Source of the DNA: Rhodoplanes sp049284695
Lineage (GTDB): Bacteria; Pseudomonadota; Alphaproteobacteria; Rhizobiales; Xanthobacteraceae
DNA length: 38,640 nucleotides
NCBI GenBank assembly: GCA_049284695.1
Contig: JBAPYK010000127.1
Location: 1 to 38,640, forward strand
Reading direction: 5' to 3'
This document shows, in pieces, positions 25,339 to 33,810 of this stretch (positions are counted from its first letter, which is position 1; every line of letters starts with the position of its first letter). The notes beneath the pieces were generated by a model that was not told where the DNA came from, ran no database searches, and saw only the letters and a program-made list of their open reading frames with translations. The position numbers were made by a program, and so were the translations under genes.

Positions 25339-26106
25339 TCAGGCCGGCTTGAACGCCTTGGCGAGCGCATCCGCGCCTCGCGCAAGCAATCCTCCGTCCG
25401 ATCCGACCGCGACGAAGGTAAACCCCCAGCCGATATAGCGCCGTGCCGCTTCTTGGTCGGCCGTAAGAATTCCGGCGGGCTTGCCGACGGCCTGCAGCCG
25501 CCTTGCCGCCCCCTCGATCGCTTTTTGCACGTCGGGATGACCGGGGTTTCCGGTATGGCCGAGGGACGCCGCAAGGTCCGAAGGGCCGATGAACACCCCG
25601 TCAACGCCATCGACCGCAGCGATCGCTTCGAGCTGGTTGAGCGCCTCTTGCGTTTCTGCCTGCACCAGCACGCACACCCGCGCGTTGGCCTGCTGCAAGT
25701 AATCCTTGATGCGCCCATAGCGGCTGGCGCGGACGCCGCCGGCGCTGCCGCGCACTCCGTCGGGCGCGTAACGGGTCGCCGCGACTGCGCGCCGCGCCTC
25801 CTCGGCGCTCTGGACCCAAGGGATCAGCAAGGAATGCACGCCGAGATCCATGATCCGCTTGATGAGCACGATGTCGTTCCACGCCGGCCGGACGATCGGC
25901 GTCGCGGTGCCGCGACTCATCGCCTGGAGCTGGGGAAGCAGGCCGGCGATTTCGTTGGGAGCGTGCTCGGTGTCGAGCAGGATCCAGTCGAAGCCGGCGT
26001 CCCCAATGATTTCGGCCACGATATTGCTGGCGAGCGCGCTCCACAGCCCGATCTGCAGGCGGCCTTCGGCGATGGCTTCCTTGAAGGCGTTATTCGGCAG
26101 GTTCAT
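25339..26106 (-). CDS. HpcH/HpaI-family class II aldolase
   Basis: A 255-residue protein from the ATG at 26106 (MNLPNNAFKEAI, the usual family start); an in-frame start at 26139 would add 11 residues. Signatures of the metal-dependent HpaI group are LLDTEHAPN (catalytic His), TPIVRPAWND (carboxylate-binding Arg), VQAETQEALNQL (metal Glu) and VFIGPSDLAASLGH (metal Asp). Such enzymes cleave 4-hydroxy-2-oxo acids to pyruvate or related alpha-keto acids and an aldehyde, typically in degradation of hydroxyphenylacetate or sugar acids. The exact substrate is unknown and no complete degradation pathway surrounds it. It follows the HPF-type gene on the same strand, 110 bases downstream. Confidence 0.88.
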   Translation of the reverse strand: MNLPNNAFKEAIAEGRLQIGLWSALASNIVAEIIGDAGFDWILLDTEHAPNEIAGLLPQLQAMSRGTATPIVRPAWNDIVLIKRIMDLGVHSLLIPWVQSAEEARRAVAATRYAPDGVRGSAGGVRASRYGRIKDYLQQANARVCVLVQAETQEALNQLEAIAAVDGVDGVFIGPSDLAASLGHTGNPGHPDVQKAIEGAARRLQAVGKPAGILTADQEAARRYIGWGFTFVAVGSDGGLLARGADALAKAFKPA

Positions 26107-26216
26107 CGGAATAAGGGTTCCGCGAGAAGAGCGGATCAATCCGATCCTCGCGAAACACCCGTGCCCCCTCTGTGTACGGCAATAAGAGCCTTGGCGAACC
26201 GACCGCCGCCGCGAAA

Positions 26217-26795
26217 TTAGGCGCTCGACTTGACGCGGACCTTGGTCGCGATCGGCCCGGTGTCGCCCACGCCCTCGACATAATAGACATCGTCGCCGCG
26301 GGAGAGCGAATCAAAGTCGCCGGCGAGGACGCTGTTGCGGTGGAAGTAGAGCAGCGTGCCCTCCGAGGTCACGAGGAAGCCGAAATCCTGCTCCGGTTGC
26401 ATCTCGGCGACCTGTCCGAGGCGCTGATTCGGCGTGTCGTGCAGCGGCGCCTTGGTGCGTCCATGGCGCTGGTTCTTCAATTCCACCAGTTGGCGCTCGG
26501 CGATGCGAAATGCCTCATTGATGGCCTTCTGCAGGTCGGGCCGCTGAAACTTGCGCTGCAGATACTCCGGCTCGTGGCTGACGATGAGGTCGGCGCGGCC
26601 GGGAATGCCGATTTCGATGTGCACCACCGGCGGAATCGACGTGCCATTCGGCTTGGCCCGCTTGTCGACGCGCACGCGACAGGACGCCATGCGATCGAAT
26701 ATCCGCTCGAGGTCAGCGATGCGCGCGCGGATGTGCTGCTCCGCCCATTCCATCGGCTCCATGTTGTGAAAGGCAATCTCGACGGGACCTTGCAT
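26217..26795 (-). CDS. HPF/RaiA-family ribosome-associated protein with cold-shock-like tail
   Basis: A 192-residue protein from the ATG at 26795; GGGAGTGGG precedes it, and longer in-frame extensions lack family-like sequence. Residues 1-105 follow the ribosome hibernation factor fold: VEIAFHNMEPMEWAEQHIR, LERIFDRMASCRVRV, VVHIEIGIPG, then an amphipathic helix AINEAFRIAERQL. The C-terminal part contains QDFGFLVTSEGTLLYFHRNSV, like an OB/cold-shock nucleic-acid-binding domain. RaiA-like proteins stabilise idle ribosomes in stress. It is followed on the same strand by the aldolase. Confidence 0.8.
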   Translation of the reverse strand: MQGPVEIAFHNMEPMEWAEQHIRARIADLERIFDRMASCRVRVDKRAKPNGTSIPPVVHIEIGIPGRADLIVSHEPEYLQRKFQRPDLQKAINEAFRIAERQLVELKNQRHGRTKAPLHDTPNQRLGQVAEMQPEQDFGFLVTSEGTLLYFHRNSVLAGDFDSLSRGDDVYYVEGVGDTGPIATKVRVKSSA

Positions 26796-26920
26796 GGGCC
26801 CACTCCCGGCAAATGAACACACAAGCTTAAACCTTAAGCGCTCTCGAATAGGATTTCCAGGACAAGGGCGCGCCTCGCCGCGTATCGAAGGTTTATTTCG
26901 CAGTTGCGAAGGCCTGAGGG

Positions 26921-26956
26921 CCAAAAAAGGCCATCGGGGCGTTGCCCGATGGCCTT
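26921..26956 (-). terminator. Rho-independent terminator after the 142-residue protein
   Basis: A perfect 12-bp stem AAGGCCATCGGG / CCCGATGGCCTT with a 6-base loop. On the minus strand it ends in a run of six T (plus-strand AAAAAA at about 26923-26928). It is 25 bases after the stop of the 142-residue gene and upstream of the HPF-type gene. Confidence 0.9.
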
Positions 26957-26981
26957 CCCCATTAGCCCAACGCGCGATGCG

Positions 26982-27410
26982 TCAGACGATGACGCGCTGC
27001 CGCTGCGGCTGTTGCGCCTCGGCCTCGTCCTTGGCGCCTTCCGGAATGCCCGACGCAGGCAATTGGAGCACCGTCGCGTGCTGGCCCTCGCACAACCGGG
27101 TCAGCAGGACCACCTGGCCGCTCGGGAACTCGAGCGCGTCATGGTGTTCGTAGGGGTTGTCCATATTGATCTGCCGGAACCGGGCGACGCGCTCGCGCAG
27201 CTTGCGGGTCGGGAAGAAGCCCAAGGCATGATCGCATTCGACATCGCGGTCGAAGGCGAGTTCGGTGCCGGGAAGGATGCAAACCGCAACATTCGGCTCG
27301 CCCACCTCGGCAAAGCCCCTGGTGATCGAATTGTTGAATTTCGTCGTCACCAGCAAATCACCCACTTTCGCGGCTCGCGTAGCCACATGCTGTAGGCTGT
27401 AGTCACACAT
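26982..27410 (-). CDS. Conserved-looking protein of unknown function (142 aa)
   Basis: The ATG at 27410 follows GAGGAGAACAATCG, a good ribosome-binding site; the upstream in-frame start at 27449 is less likely. The protein begins MCDYSLQHVATRAAKVGDLL and includes NSITRGFAEVGEPNVAVCILPGTELAF, FFPTRKLRERVARFRQINMDNPYEHHDALEF and QVVLLTRLCEGQHATVLQLP. It has no signal peptide or membrane segment and looks like a single small beta-rich domain with a disordered, Gln-rich tail. It ends at a strong terminator, so it is probably monocistronic. I recognise it only as a type of uncharacterised Rhizobiales protein. Confidence 0.7.
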   Translation of the reverse strand: MCDYSLQHVATRAAKVGDLLVTTKFNNSITRGFAEVGEPNVAVCILPGTELAFDRDVECDHALGFFPTRKLRERVARFRQINMDNPYEHHDALEFPSGQVVLLTRLCEGQHATVLQLPASGIPEGAKDEAEAQQPQRQRVIV

Positions 27411-28071
27411 CGATTGTTCTCCTCTTGCGATGGGCGGACGGGACGGCACGATGGCTCACGATCCCGCGTTTCAAATCCGACCGACAATCGAGCAAACACG
27501 CTGCGCCAGCGATATCGGTGCGGTCATAGGGTGCTCCGACTACACATTGCCTGGAGCCGCCCATCAATCGAATTCGCGAGGCGCGAACTCCGTTCCCTTG
27601 CGAAAAAAAAATCGGAACCTTGCCATAGGTTAATGAAGTTACTTTTTGCAAAGTTATTCAGTGTGCTCGCGCTAACAATCGAAACAAAGACATCAAAATG
27701 TCGCAGGGATTCCATGTCGCGCCGATGTTTTCATCGAATGGAGAATGAGCGATTCGGCGGGAATTGCCGCGCTACTAACTGCGATGCAGCAAACGCTTTG
27801 CATTGCAGCAGCGCTGTCGCAGCAGGCAAAAAACGTCGCGCATACGCCATTTTTTGCGCTTGTTCATGCTGCATGATCGTACCATGCTTCGTTGATCATT
27901 GATGATCGCATTTAGTTTTTTTGGAACGCCTTCCGGTTTGATGCTTTTCGGGGGCGTTTTATCGGCGGTTCTTCGCGTCGCCAAAATTTCATTCGCAACT
28001 GCGTTAGCAGGGCGAAACAAGAACGCCGCGGCGGCGTTGGACTAAAGCATCTGCATAAAGGCCGAGTTGGC
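27411..28071. other. 661-base partly AT-rich spacer with nested palindromes
   Basis: No convincing gene: the short frames here lack ribosome-binding sites and family-like sequence. The part from about 27600 to 27960 is visibly richer in A and T than the rest of the window. ATGATC (27873-27878), GATCAT (27894-27899) and ATGATC (27902-27907) can pair in two alternative ways, and the 14-base GATCATTGATGATC is itself a palindrome. TTTAGTTTTTTT follows at 27911. A weaker AACGCC/GGCGTT stem with TTTT lies near 27936-27960. The region must include promoters for the 142-residue gene and the Crp/Fnr gene, and may encode a small RNA. Confidence 0.5.
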
Positions 28072-28827
28072 ATGACTGCGGAACTCGCCAAGAGTCGCAA
28101 ATTCGACCGCAAGCCCTACGAGGCGCTGTGGCGGCATCTGGCGAGCTTTGCCCCGCTCTCCGATCAGGAAATGTCGATCATCCGCCAGACCAGCGCCGCT
28201 GCGGCCGACGTGGCGGCGGGCGTCGAGCTCTATGTCGAAGGTCAAATTTTAAGCAAGCCGGCAGCGCTCTTGTCGGGCTGGGCCTGCCGGCTGAGAGTGC
28301 TCGCCGACGGGCGGCGTCAGATTTTCGATTTTCTGCTGCCGGGCGATACGTTCGGCCATTGCACCGCGCTCAGTACGGTCGCCTCGACCTCGGCGCTGAC
28401 TCTGACTGCGTCGCGGATCGCAAGCGTCGGCTGCTTGTTCGAGATGTCGGGAGAGCCGAAGCGGTTTCCCGGGCTCGCCCGCGCCTGGGCGGCGGCGCAA
28501 GCGCGCCAGGACGCGTTTCTCCTCAATCACGTGGTGCGGCTTGGCCGACAGACCGCATATGAGCGCGTCGCCCATCTTCTGGTCGAGCTGAGCCACCGTC
28601 TCGACGAGATTGGGTTCGAGACCGGCACCTTTGTGCCGATGCCGCTCACCCAGGAAATGATGGCCGATGCGCTCGGCTTGAGCGTGGTTCACGTCAATCG
28701 CACGCTCAAGCAGTTGCGGCGCGAGCGCTTGATCGAAATGCGGGCCGCCTCGATCCGCGTGATCAAGCCCGAGGCGCTCGCCGCCATCGCCGATTTCCGC
28801 TGGCCACAGGCGGCGCTCTCCTCCTAA
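28072..28827 (+). CDS. Crp/Fnr-family transcriptional regulator
   Basis: A 251-residue regulator. The N-terminal cyclic-nucleotide-binding-type domain shows the family fold: GVELYVEGQ, SGWACRLRVLADGRRQIFDFLLPGDTFG. The dimerisation helix is around RQTAYERVAHLLVELSHRL, and the C-terminal helix-turn-helix is PLTQEMMADALGLSVVHVNR, followed by TLKQLRRERLIEM. There is no N-terminal CxxC cluster as in Fnr, so oxygen sensing through a 4Fe-4S cluster is unlikely. The recognition helix SVVHVNRTL differs from the E-SR of Fnr/FixK, so targets are not predictable. It begins 115 bases before the ABC-transporter operon on the same strand and could regulate it (inference). Confidence 0.9.
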   Translation: MTAELAKSRKFDRKPYEALWRHLASFAPLSDQEMSIIRQTSAAAADVAAGVELYVEGQILSKPAALLSGWACRLRVLADGRRQIFDFLLPGDTFGHCTALSTVASTSALTLTASRIASVGCLFEMSGEPKRFPGLARAWAAAQARQDAFLLNHVVRLGRQTAYERVAHLLVELSHRLDEIGFETGTFVPMPLTQEMMADALGLSVVHVNRTLKQLRRERLIEMRAASIRVIKPEALAAIADFRWPQAALSS

Positions 28828-28956
28828 CCCACGCAACCTTAAAGAAAAGATCAGTCCGGCGCCGCAATTTGCGTCGCGTGCAGCTTCAGGGATGCGCTTG
28901 CGCAGTCCCCGCGATGCCCTCTACCATCCGGCCCGATTTCAATGGAGACACCCCTG

Positions 28957-30198
28957 ATGACTTTGAAGCACCGCGTCCGCATGAGCCGACGCCATCTGTT
29001 GGGCGGGGCCGCCGCCGCGACTGCAATTCTCGCCGCGCCGACGATCGTGCGCGCTCAAGCCAAGGCGCTCAAGATCGCGGTCGTGCTGCCGCGGTCGGGT
29101 TATCTCGCGGCTGCCGGGCAGGCGTGTTACCGGGGCGCCGAGATCGCGCCGAAAGTTCTCGCCGATCATGGTTATTCCGTTGAACTGCTGAACATAGATT
29201 TCGAATCGAATGTCGACCTTGCCCGCACGCAGACGGAACGGGCGATCGCCGAGGGTGCGCAGTGCGTGGTCGGCGCGTTCGAATCCGGGGCGACGTTGGC
29301 GATGGCGCAGGTTTGCGAGCAGCGCCAAGTGCCGCTTGTGATCAATATCGCCGCGGCGCCGCAGATCACCGAGCAGGGCTACAAATATCTCGTGCGTAAT
29401 TTCCAAACCGGCCCGCAGCTCGTCACCAGTGGATTGCAGCTCATCAAGGATCTCATCGCTGCGACCAAGGTCGACTTCAAGACCGCGGTCTTCATGCACG
29501 CCAACGACACGTTCGGCACGGCGCAACGCGGAGCGATGGACAAGCTGTTCCCCGCCGCGCAGATGCCGTTCCAACTCGTTGAGTCGATCGCCTACGACCC
29601 CAAAGCACAAGATCTCGCGGTTGAAGTCACCAAGATCCGCGCGATAAATCCCGACCTTCTGATGGTGGTGACGCGCTCCGCCGACGCGATCAAGCTCATC
29701 CGCGACATGGTACGGCAGCGCTTCGAGCCGAAGGCGATCATCTCCCCGGGCTCGCCGGGTCTCTATGACGAGGAGTTCTACAAAGCGCTCGGACCGCTTT
29801 CCGACTACGCCATCTACAATCTGCCTTGGGCGGATCCGAAGAAGAAGATGACGGACGCCTTGGCTGCCGCCTTCAAGGCCGCGCACACGGGTCATCGCTT
29901 CGAGGTGGATTGCTTCAATGTTGGGTTCACATTCGAAGCGCTGTTGATCGCGGCCGATGGGTTCAAGCGGGCGGGCACAGCCACGGGTCCCGAGTTCATG
30001 ACGGCCATCCGGGCGACCGATATCCCCGAACACGTCATGACCGGCGGCCCGATCAAATTCGACGACAAGGGGCAGAACAACAATATCCGTTCCGCGGTCG
30101 TTCAAAACCGCAACCAAACCCCAACCGTGGTGCTGCCCGAGTCCGCCGCAACGATGAAGCCCGTCTTGCCGATGCCGCCGTGGCAACGGCGGACCTAG
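28957..30198 (+). CDS. Branched-chain amino acid-type ABC transporter substrate-binding protein, Tat-exported
   Basis: A 413-residue periplasmic binding protein of the LivJ/amide-binding type. I use the ATG at 28957 because GGAG lies about nine bases upstream; an in-frame ATG at 28942 begins inside that site. The signal has a twin-arginine motif MSRRHLLGG, a hydrophobic stretch and an AQA cleavage site, so Tat export is likely. The mature part reads KALKIAVVLPRSGYLAAAGQ with QCVVGAFESGATLAMAQVCE and NDTFGTAQRGAMDKLF. The ligand cannot be read from sequence; such systems carry amino acids, urea or aromatic acids. Permease genes follow after a structured 189-base gap. Confidence 0.9.
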   Translation: MTLKHRVRMSRRHLLGGAAAATAILAAPTIVRAQAKALKIAVVLPRSGYLAAAGQACYRGAEIAPKVLADHGYSVELLNIDFESNVDLARTQTERAIAEGAQCVVGAFESGATLAMAQVCEQRQVPLVINIAAAPQITEQGYKYLVRNFQTGPQLVTSGLQLIKDLIAATKVDFKTAVFMHANDTFGTAQRGAMDKLFPAAQMPFQLVESIAYDPKAQDLAVEVTKIRAINPDLLMVVTRSADAIKLIRDMVRQRFEPKAIISPGSPGLYDEEFYKALGPLSDYAIYNLPWADPKKKMTDALAAAFKAAHTGHRFEVDCFNVGFTFEALLIAADGFKRAGTATGPEFMTAIRATDIPEHVMTGGPIKFDDKGQNNNIRSAVVQNRNQTPTVVLPESAATMKPVLPMPPWQRRT

Positions 30199-30209
30199 GC
30201 GGGGTCACC

Positions 30210-30296
30210 GGCGCAACGGCTGCAATCCTTCTGCACGACGCCCGGCGCTCGGCGGTCAGATGCCTCAGGGCGCCGGGGCGAAGGCTGAGTTGCGCC
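30210..30296. repeat. Nested inverted repeats in the gap between binding protein and permease genes
   Basis: GGCGCAAC (30210-30217) pairs with GTTGCGCC (30289-30296); inside it CCCGGCGC (30241-30248) pairs with GCGCCGGG (about 30270-30277). No U-run follows. Such structures inside transporter operons can protect the upstream binding-protein mRNA or reduce read-through into permease genes. Confidence 0.5.
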
Positions 30297-30387
30297 ACCG
30301 CGTCGATCTGAGGTAACCGGTTCACGTCCTTGTCATACGGCGGCGGATCGGCTTCGCCCGCTCCGGTGACGCCCCCATGCATGCGCG

Positions 30388-31257
30388 ATGTGGTCGATCT
30401 ATCTCAACGTCGTCCTCCAAGGCGTTCTGACCGGGCTCGTCTATGGGCTGATGGCGCTCGGGCTTTCGGTGATTTTCGGGGTGGTGCGGGTCGTCAATTT
30501 CGCTCATGGCGAATTTGCGGTAATCGCCATGTATGCGGCCTTCATCCTGTTCAAGGCCTATGGGCTCGACCCGCTGATCGCCGCGGCGCCGATTGCGCTC
30601 GCCTTTTTCGCCGTGGGCTTTGCGCTGCAGATGGCGCTGATCAACTCGTTCGTCGGCCGGCCCGAGCATGAGCAGTTCATTCTGCTGGTCGGCCTCGCCA
30701 TCATCATCGTGAACGGGCTGTTGATGATATTCGGGCCGGACGCGCAGCCCACCAACCTGCCTTATGCGTTCGACAGCTATCTGATCGGACCGCTCATCGT
30801 TGACAAGGTTCGGGTGTATGCCGCCGCGGCGGCGGTCGCGGTCTCGGCGGCGTTGTTTGCTTTCTTTCGTCACACCCGCACCGGCGCTGCGATCCGCGCC
30901 TGCGCCGACAATCTCGTCGGCGCGGCGGTGGTCGGCCTCAATGTGAAGCGGCTTTATGCGCTCACCTTCGGTCTTGGGCTTGCCTGCGTCGGCGCGGCCG
31001 GCGCCTCGATGGTGACGATTGCCGATGCGACGCCGAGCCTGGGACCCGCTTACACCTTGCTCGCCTTCACCATCGTGATCATCGGCGGGCTCGGCTCGAT
31101 GTCGGGCGCGCTTGTCGGGGGCGTCTTGATCGGCGTGTCGGAGGCGCTCGCCGGGTTCATCATCGCCCCGTCGATGAAAAGCATGTTCTCGTTCGCCCTG
31201 CTGATCGCCGTATTGGTGTTGCGGCCGCAGGGCTTGATGGGAAAGAAGCGGGCATGA
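30388..31257 (+). CDS. Branched-chain amino acid-type ABC permease (LivH-like)
   Basis: A 289-residue inner-membrane permease with about eight hydrophobic segments. LQGVLTGLVYGLMALGLSVI and VVNFAHGEFAVIAMYAAF near the N-terminus, and TFGLGLACVGAAGASMV and FTIVIIGGLGSMSGALVGG toward the C-terminus, are the conserved LivH-family patches (the EAA-like loop contacting the ATPase). It overlaps the LivM-like gene (ATGA). No clear ribosome-binding site precedes the ATG, so translation may start from a weak site. Confidence 0.93.
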   Translation: MWSIYLNVVLQGVLTGLVYGLMALGLSVIFGVVRVVNFAHGEFAVIAMYAAFILFKAYGLDPLIAAAPIALAFFAVGFALQMALINSFVGRPEHEQFILLVGLAIIIVNGLLMIFGPDAQPTNLPYAFDSYLIGPLIVDKVRVYAAAAAVAVSAALFAFFRHTRTGAAIRACADNLVGAAVVGLNVKRLYALTFGLGLACVGAAGASMVTIADATPSLGPAYTLLAFTIVIIGGLGSMSGALVGGVLIGVSEALAGFIIAPSMKSMFSFALLIAVLVLRPQGLMGKKRA

Positions 31258-32255
31258 GGGGGCTCTGGGGCGCAATGACTCCGCGCGGCAAGGTGCTGCT
31301 CGCCGTCCTTGTCGTGGCGCTCCTCGCCGCGCCTTTGGCGGTGAACCGCTATCTCTTGTCGGTCCTGACCTTGATTCTCTATTTCGTCTATGTCGGGCAG
31401 GCCTGGAACCTGATGATGGGTTATGCCGGCCAGCTCTCGCTCGGGCACGCGCTCTATGTCGGGCTCGGCGGCTATGTGGCGGCGGCCCTATGGGTGCATT
31501 TCGGGATCGGGCCGTGGCTCGGCGTGTTTCCGGCGGTGGCGGTCGCGGCGGCGTTCGGGGCGGCGATCGGATGGCTCGGCTTCCGCTTCGGAATCGAAGG
31601 CGTGTATTTCGCGCTGCTCACGATCGCGTTTGCCGAATTCACGCGCATCGGCTTCGACCACATCTCGTTTACCGGCGGGGCGGGCGGACTGTTTCTGCCC
31701 TATGAGGAAAAACGCCTGGGCGAATGGTGGAATCTCCGCGGCGGCCAGCATTTCTTCTATTATCTCGCGTTTGTGCTGGCGTCCGGCGGCGTGGTGATCG
31801 CCGCGCTGCTGTCACGCGCGCGCCTCGGCTTTCAGTGGCTTGCGATCCGCGAGGACGAGATCGCCGCGCGCGCGCTCGGCATCGACGTGTTCCGCGCCAA
31901 GATGAAGGCGGTGCTGATCTCCTCGGGCATGACCGCGATCGGCGGAGTATTCTACGCGTTCTACAATAACAGCCTGTTTCCGGGGCAGGTGTTCGATATC
32001 GGACGGTCGATCGAGCTCATTCTCGCGCCGATCGTCGGCGGGCTCGGCACCATCTTCGGCCCGGTGATCGGCGCTTTCATCCTGACCCCGCTCGGCGAAA
32101 TCCTGATCGCGGTGACCGAGCGGCTCGGCATCAATGCGCCCGGCGTCAAGGCGGTGTTCTATGGCCTCTTGCTGATGATCATCATCTCGCTGGTTCCGAA
32201 CGGCGTGTGGCCGTGGATCGTTCGGCGCTTCGCGCTGGTGAAGCACAAGCCGTGA
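31254..32255 (+). CDS. Branched-chain amino acid-type ABC permease (LivM-like)
   Basis: A 333-residue second permease subunit with multiple membrane segments. Family patches are QAWNLMMGYAGQLSLGHALY near residue 45-65, AGGLFLPYEE in the middle and ILAPIVGGLGTIFGPVIGAF near the C-terminus. Its start overlaps the LivH-like stop and its stop overlaps the GTG of the LivG-like gene, so translation is coupled. Confidence 0.93.
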   Translation: MRGLWGAMTPRGKVLLAVLVVALLAAPLAVNRYLLSVLTLILYFVYVGQAWNLMMGYAGQLSLGHALYVGLGGYVAAALWVHFGIGPWLGVFPAVAVAAAFGAAIGWLGFRFGIEGVYFALLTIAFAEFTRIGFDHISFTGGAGGLFLPYEEKRLGEWWNLRGGQHFFYYLAFVLASGGVVIAALLSRARLGFQWLAIREDEIAARALGIDVFRAKMKAVLISSGMTAIGGVFYAFYNNSLFPGQVFDIGRSIELILAPIVGGLGTIFGPVIGAFILTPLGEILIAVTERLGINAPGVKAVFYGLLLMIIISLVPNGVWPWIVRRFALVKHKP

Positions 32256-32980
32256 CGCCGCTCCTCTCGGTCGTCGACATTGGCAAGCGCTTCCGCGGCC
32301 TGGTCGCGGTCGACAAAGTGAGCTTCACCCTCGCCGAGGGTGAAATCTTTGCGGTGATCGGGCCGAACGGGGCGGGCAAGACGACGCTGTTCAACATGAT
32401 CGCGGGCATGCTCGCGCCTGACGAGGGGACGATTACCTTTGGCGGCCGGCAAATCGACGGCATGCCGGCTGACGCCGTATGCCGGCTCGGCATCGGCCGC
32501 ACCTTCCAGATCGTACGACCATTCCCCGCGCTCTCGGTCGAGGACAACGTGACCGTCGGCGCGCTTCTGCACCGTTCTGATGTCGGAGCGGCGCGCGGCT
32601 ACGCGCGGGAAGTGCTCGCCAGGCTCGACCTGTTCGACAAGCGCGGCGTCGCCGCGTCCGCGCTCACGCTGCCGGATCGCAAGCGGCTCGAGGTCGCGCG
32701 CGCGCTCGCGACCGATCCCAGGCTGCTCCTGCTCGATGAAGTGATGGCGGGGCTGGTGCCGACCGAGACCGACCGCATGGTGGAGATTCTGCGCGGCCTC
32801 AACCGCGACATGGGCGTGACCATCCTGCTCATCGAGCATGTGATGCGCGCGGTCATGGCGCTCGCCGGGCGGGTGCTCGTGCTCCATCACGGCGCGGCAA
32901 TTGCGCAAGGGCCTCCGCAGGAGGTCGTGCGCGATCCCAAGGTGATCACGTCGTATCTCGGCGCGGAGGCCGGCGTCTGA
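32252..32980 (+). CDS. Branched-chain amino acid-type ABC ATPase (LivG-like) with degenerate signature motif
   Basis: A 242-residue cytoplasmic ATPase. I choose the GTG at 32252, which overlaps the LivM-like stop; the frame upstream lies inside that gene. Walker A is GPNGAGKTT; the Walker B region is LLLLDEVMAGL, with Val instead of the usual Pro after Asp-Glu. The ABC signature, normally LSGGQ-like, reads LTLPDRKRLEVARAL, without the Gly pair. I recall other LivG-like proteins with this pattern, so it may mark a subfamily. It pairs with the canonical LivF-like ATPase next to it. Confidence 0.9.
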   Translation: MTPLLSVVDIGKRFRGLVAVDKVSFTLAEGEIFAVIGPNGAGKTTLFNMIAGMLAPDEGTITFGGRQIDGMPADAVCRLGIGRTFQIVRPFPALSVEDNVTVGALLHRSDVGAARGYAREVLARLDLFDKRGVAASALTLPDRKRLEVARALATDPRLLLLDEVMAGLVPTETDRMVEILRGLNRDMGVTILLIEHVMRAVMALAGRVLVLHHGAAIAQGPPQEVVRDPKVITSYLGAEAGV

Positions 32981-33684
32981 TGCTGTCCGTGCGCGATCTC
33001 GATGTCTACTACGGCGATGCCCAGGCGCTCGCTGGCGTCTCCTTCGATGTCGCTGCCGGCGGCATCGTGGCGATCGTCGGCGCCAATGGCGCAGGCAAGA
33101 CGTCGCTCATTCGCACCATTGCCGGCATGCACCGGCCCGCGCGCGGCCATATCGTGTTCAATGACGTGGATATCGCCGGCTGGCCGAGCCATCGGGTGTG
33201 CAATCTCGGCATCGGCCAGGTGGCGGAGGGCCGCCAGATTTTCCCGACGCTCACCGTCGGCGAAAATCTCGACATGGGCGCGATGCTGCCGCGCGCGCGG
33301 GGAAAGCGCGCGGTCCAGCTCGATCGCGTCTTCACCCTGTTTCCGATCCTGAAGGAACGGCTGCGGCAGACTGCGGGCACGCTGTCCGGCGGCGAGCAGC
33401 AGATGCTCGCGATCGGCCGCTGCCTGATGGGCGCGCCCGATCTCGTGATGTTCGACGAGCCCTCGCTCGGGCTCGCGCCCGCCATCGTGCAGGACGTGCT
33501 GCGCACCATCCGCGAACTCAACCGCGAAGGCCTCACCTGCGTGCTGGTCGAGCAGAACGTTGCGCTCTCGCTCAAGCTCGCCGACCGCGCCTACGTGCTG
33601 GAGAACGGCCGGGTGACGCTCTCCGGCGCTGGCGCAGACCTTTTGGCCGACGATCGCGTGAGGCAGGCGTATCTCGGGATGTGA
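32980..33684 (+). CDS. Branched-chain amino acid-type ABC ATPase (LivF-like)
   Basis: A 234-residue ATPase with canonical motifs: Walker A GANGAGKTS, Q-loop IGQVAEGRQIFPTLTV, signature LSGGEQQMLAIGRCL and Walker B LVMFDEPSLGLAP. Its ATG overlaps the stop of the LivG-like gene by one base. It is the last gene of the importer operon. Confidence 0.94.
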   Translation: MLSVRDLDVYYGDAQALAGVSFDVAAGGIVAIVGANGAGKTSLIRTIAGMHRPARGHIVFNDVDIAGWPSHRVCNLGIGQVAEGRQIFPTLTVGENLDMGAMLPRARGKRAVQLDRVFTLFPILKERLRQTAGTLSGGEQQMLAIGRCLMGAPDLVMFDEPSLGLAPAIVQDVLRTIRELNREGLTCVLVEQNVALSLKLADRAYVLENGRVTLSGAGADLLADDRVRQAYLGM

Positions 33685-33810
33685 GGCCGGTATCCGAGCA
33701 GGATGAGTGGACGCGGCATCTACAATCGCCGCCGTCGTCGTCCGCGCAAAGCGGGCGATCCGGGGTCCGGCGCTCGTTCGAAGGTGAGCGCGCACTTCGG
33801 TCCGGCGACG

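Noticed and set aside
27894..27907. An Fnr/FixK box (TTGAT-N4-ATCAA)
   Set aside because: The left half TTGAT fits, but the right half is GATGA instead of ATCAA. The better description is a GATCAT/ATGATC palindrome.
33725..33775. A third dispersed palindromic repeat
   Set aside because: The CGTCCGCGCAAAGCGGGCG stretch loosely resembles Rhizobiales repeats, but the arms pair poorly and I cannot support it without a genome-wide search.
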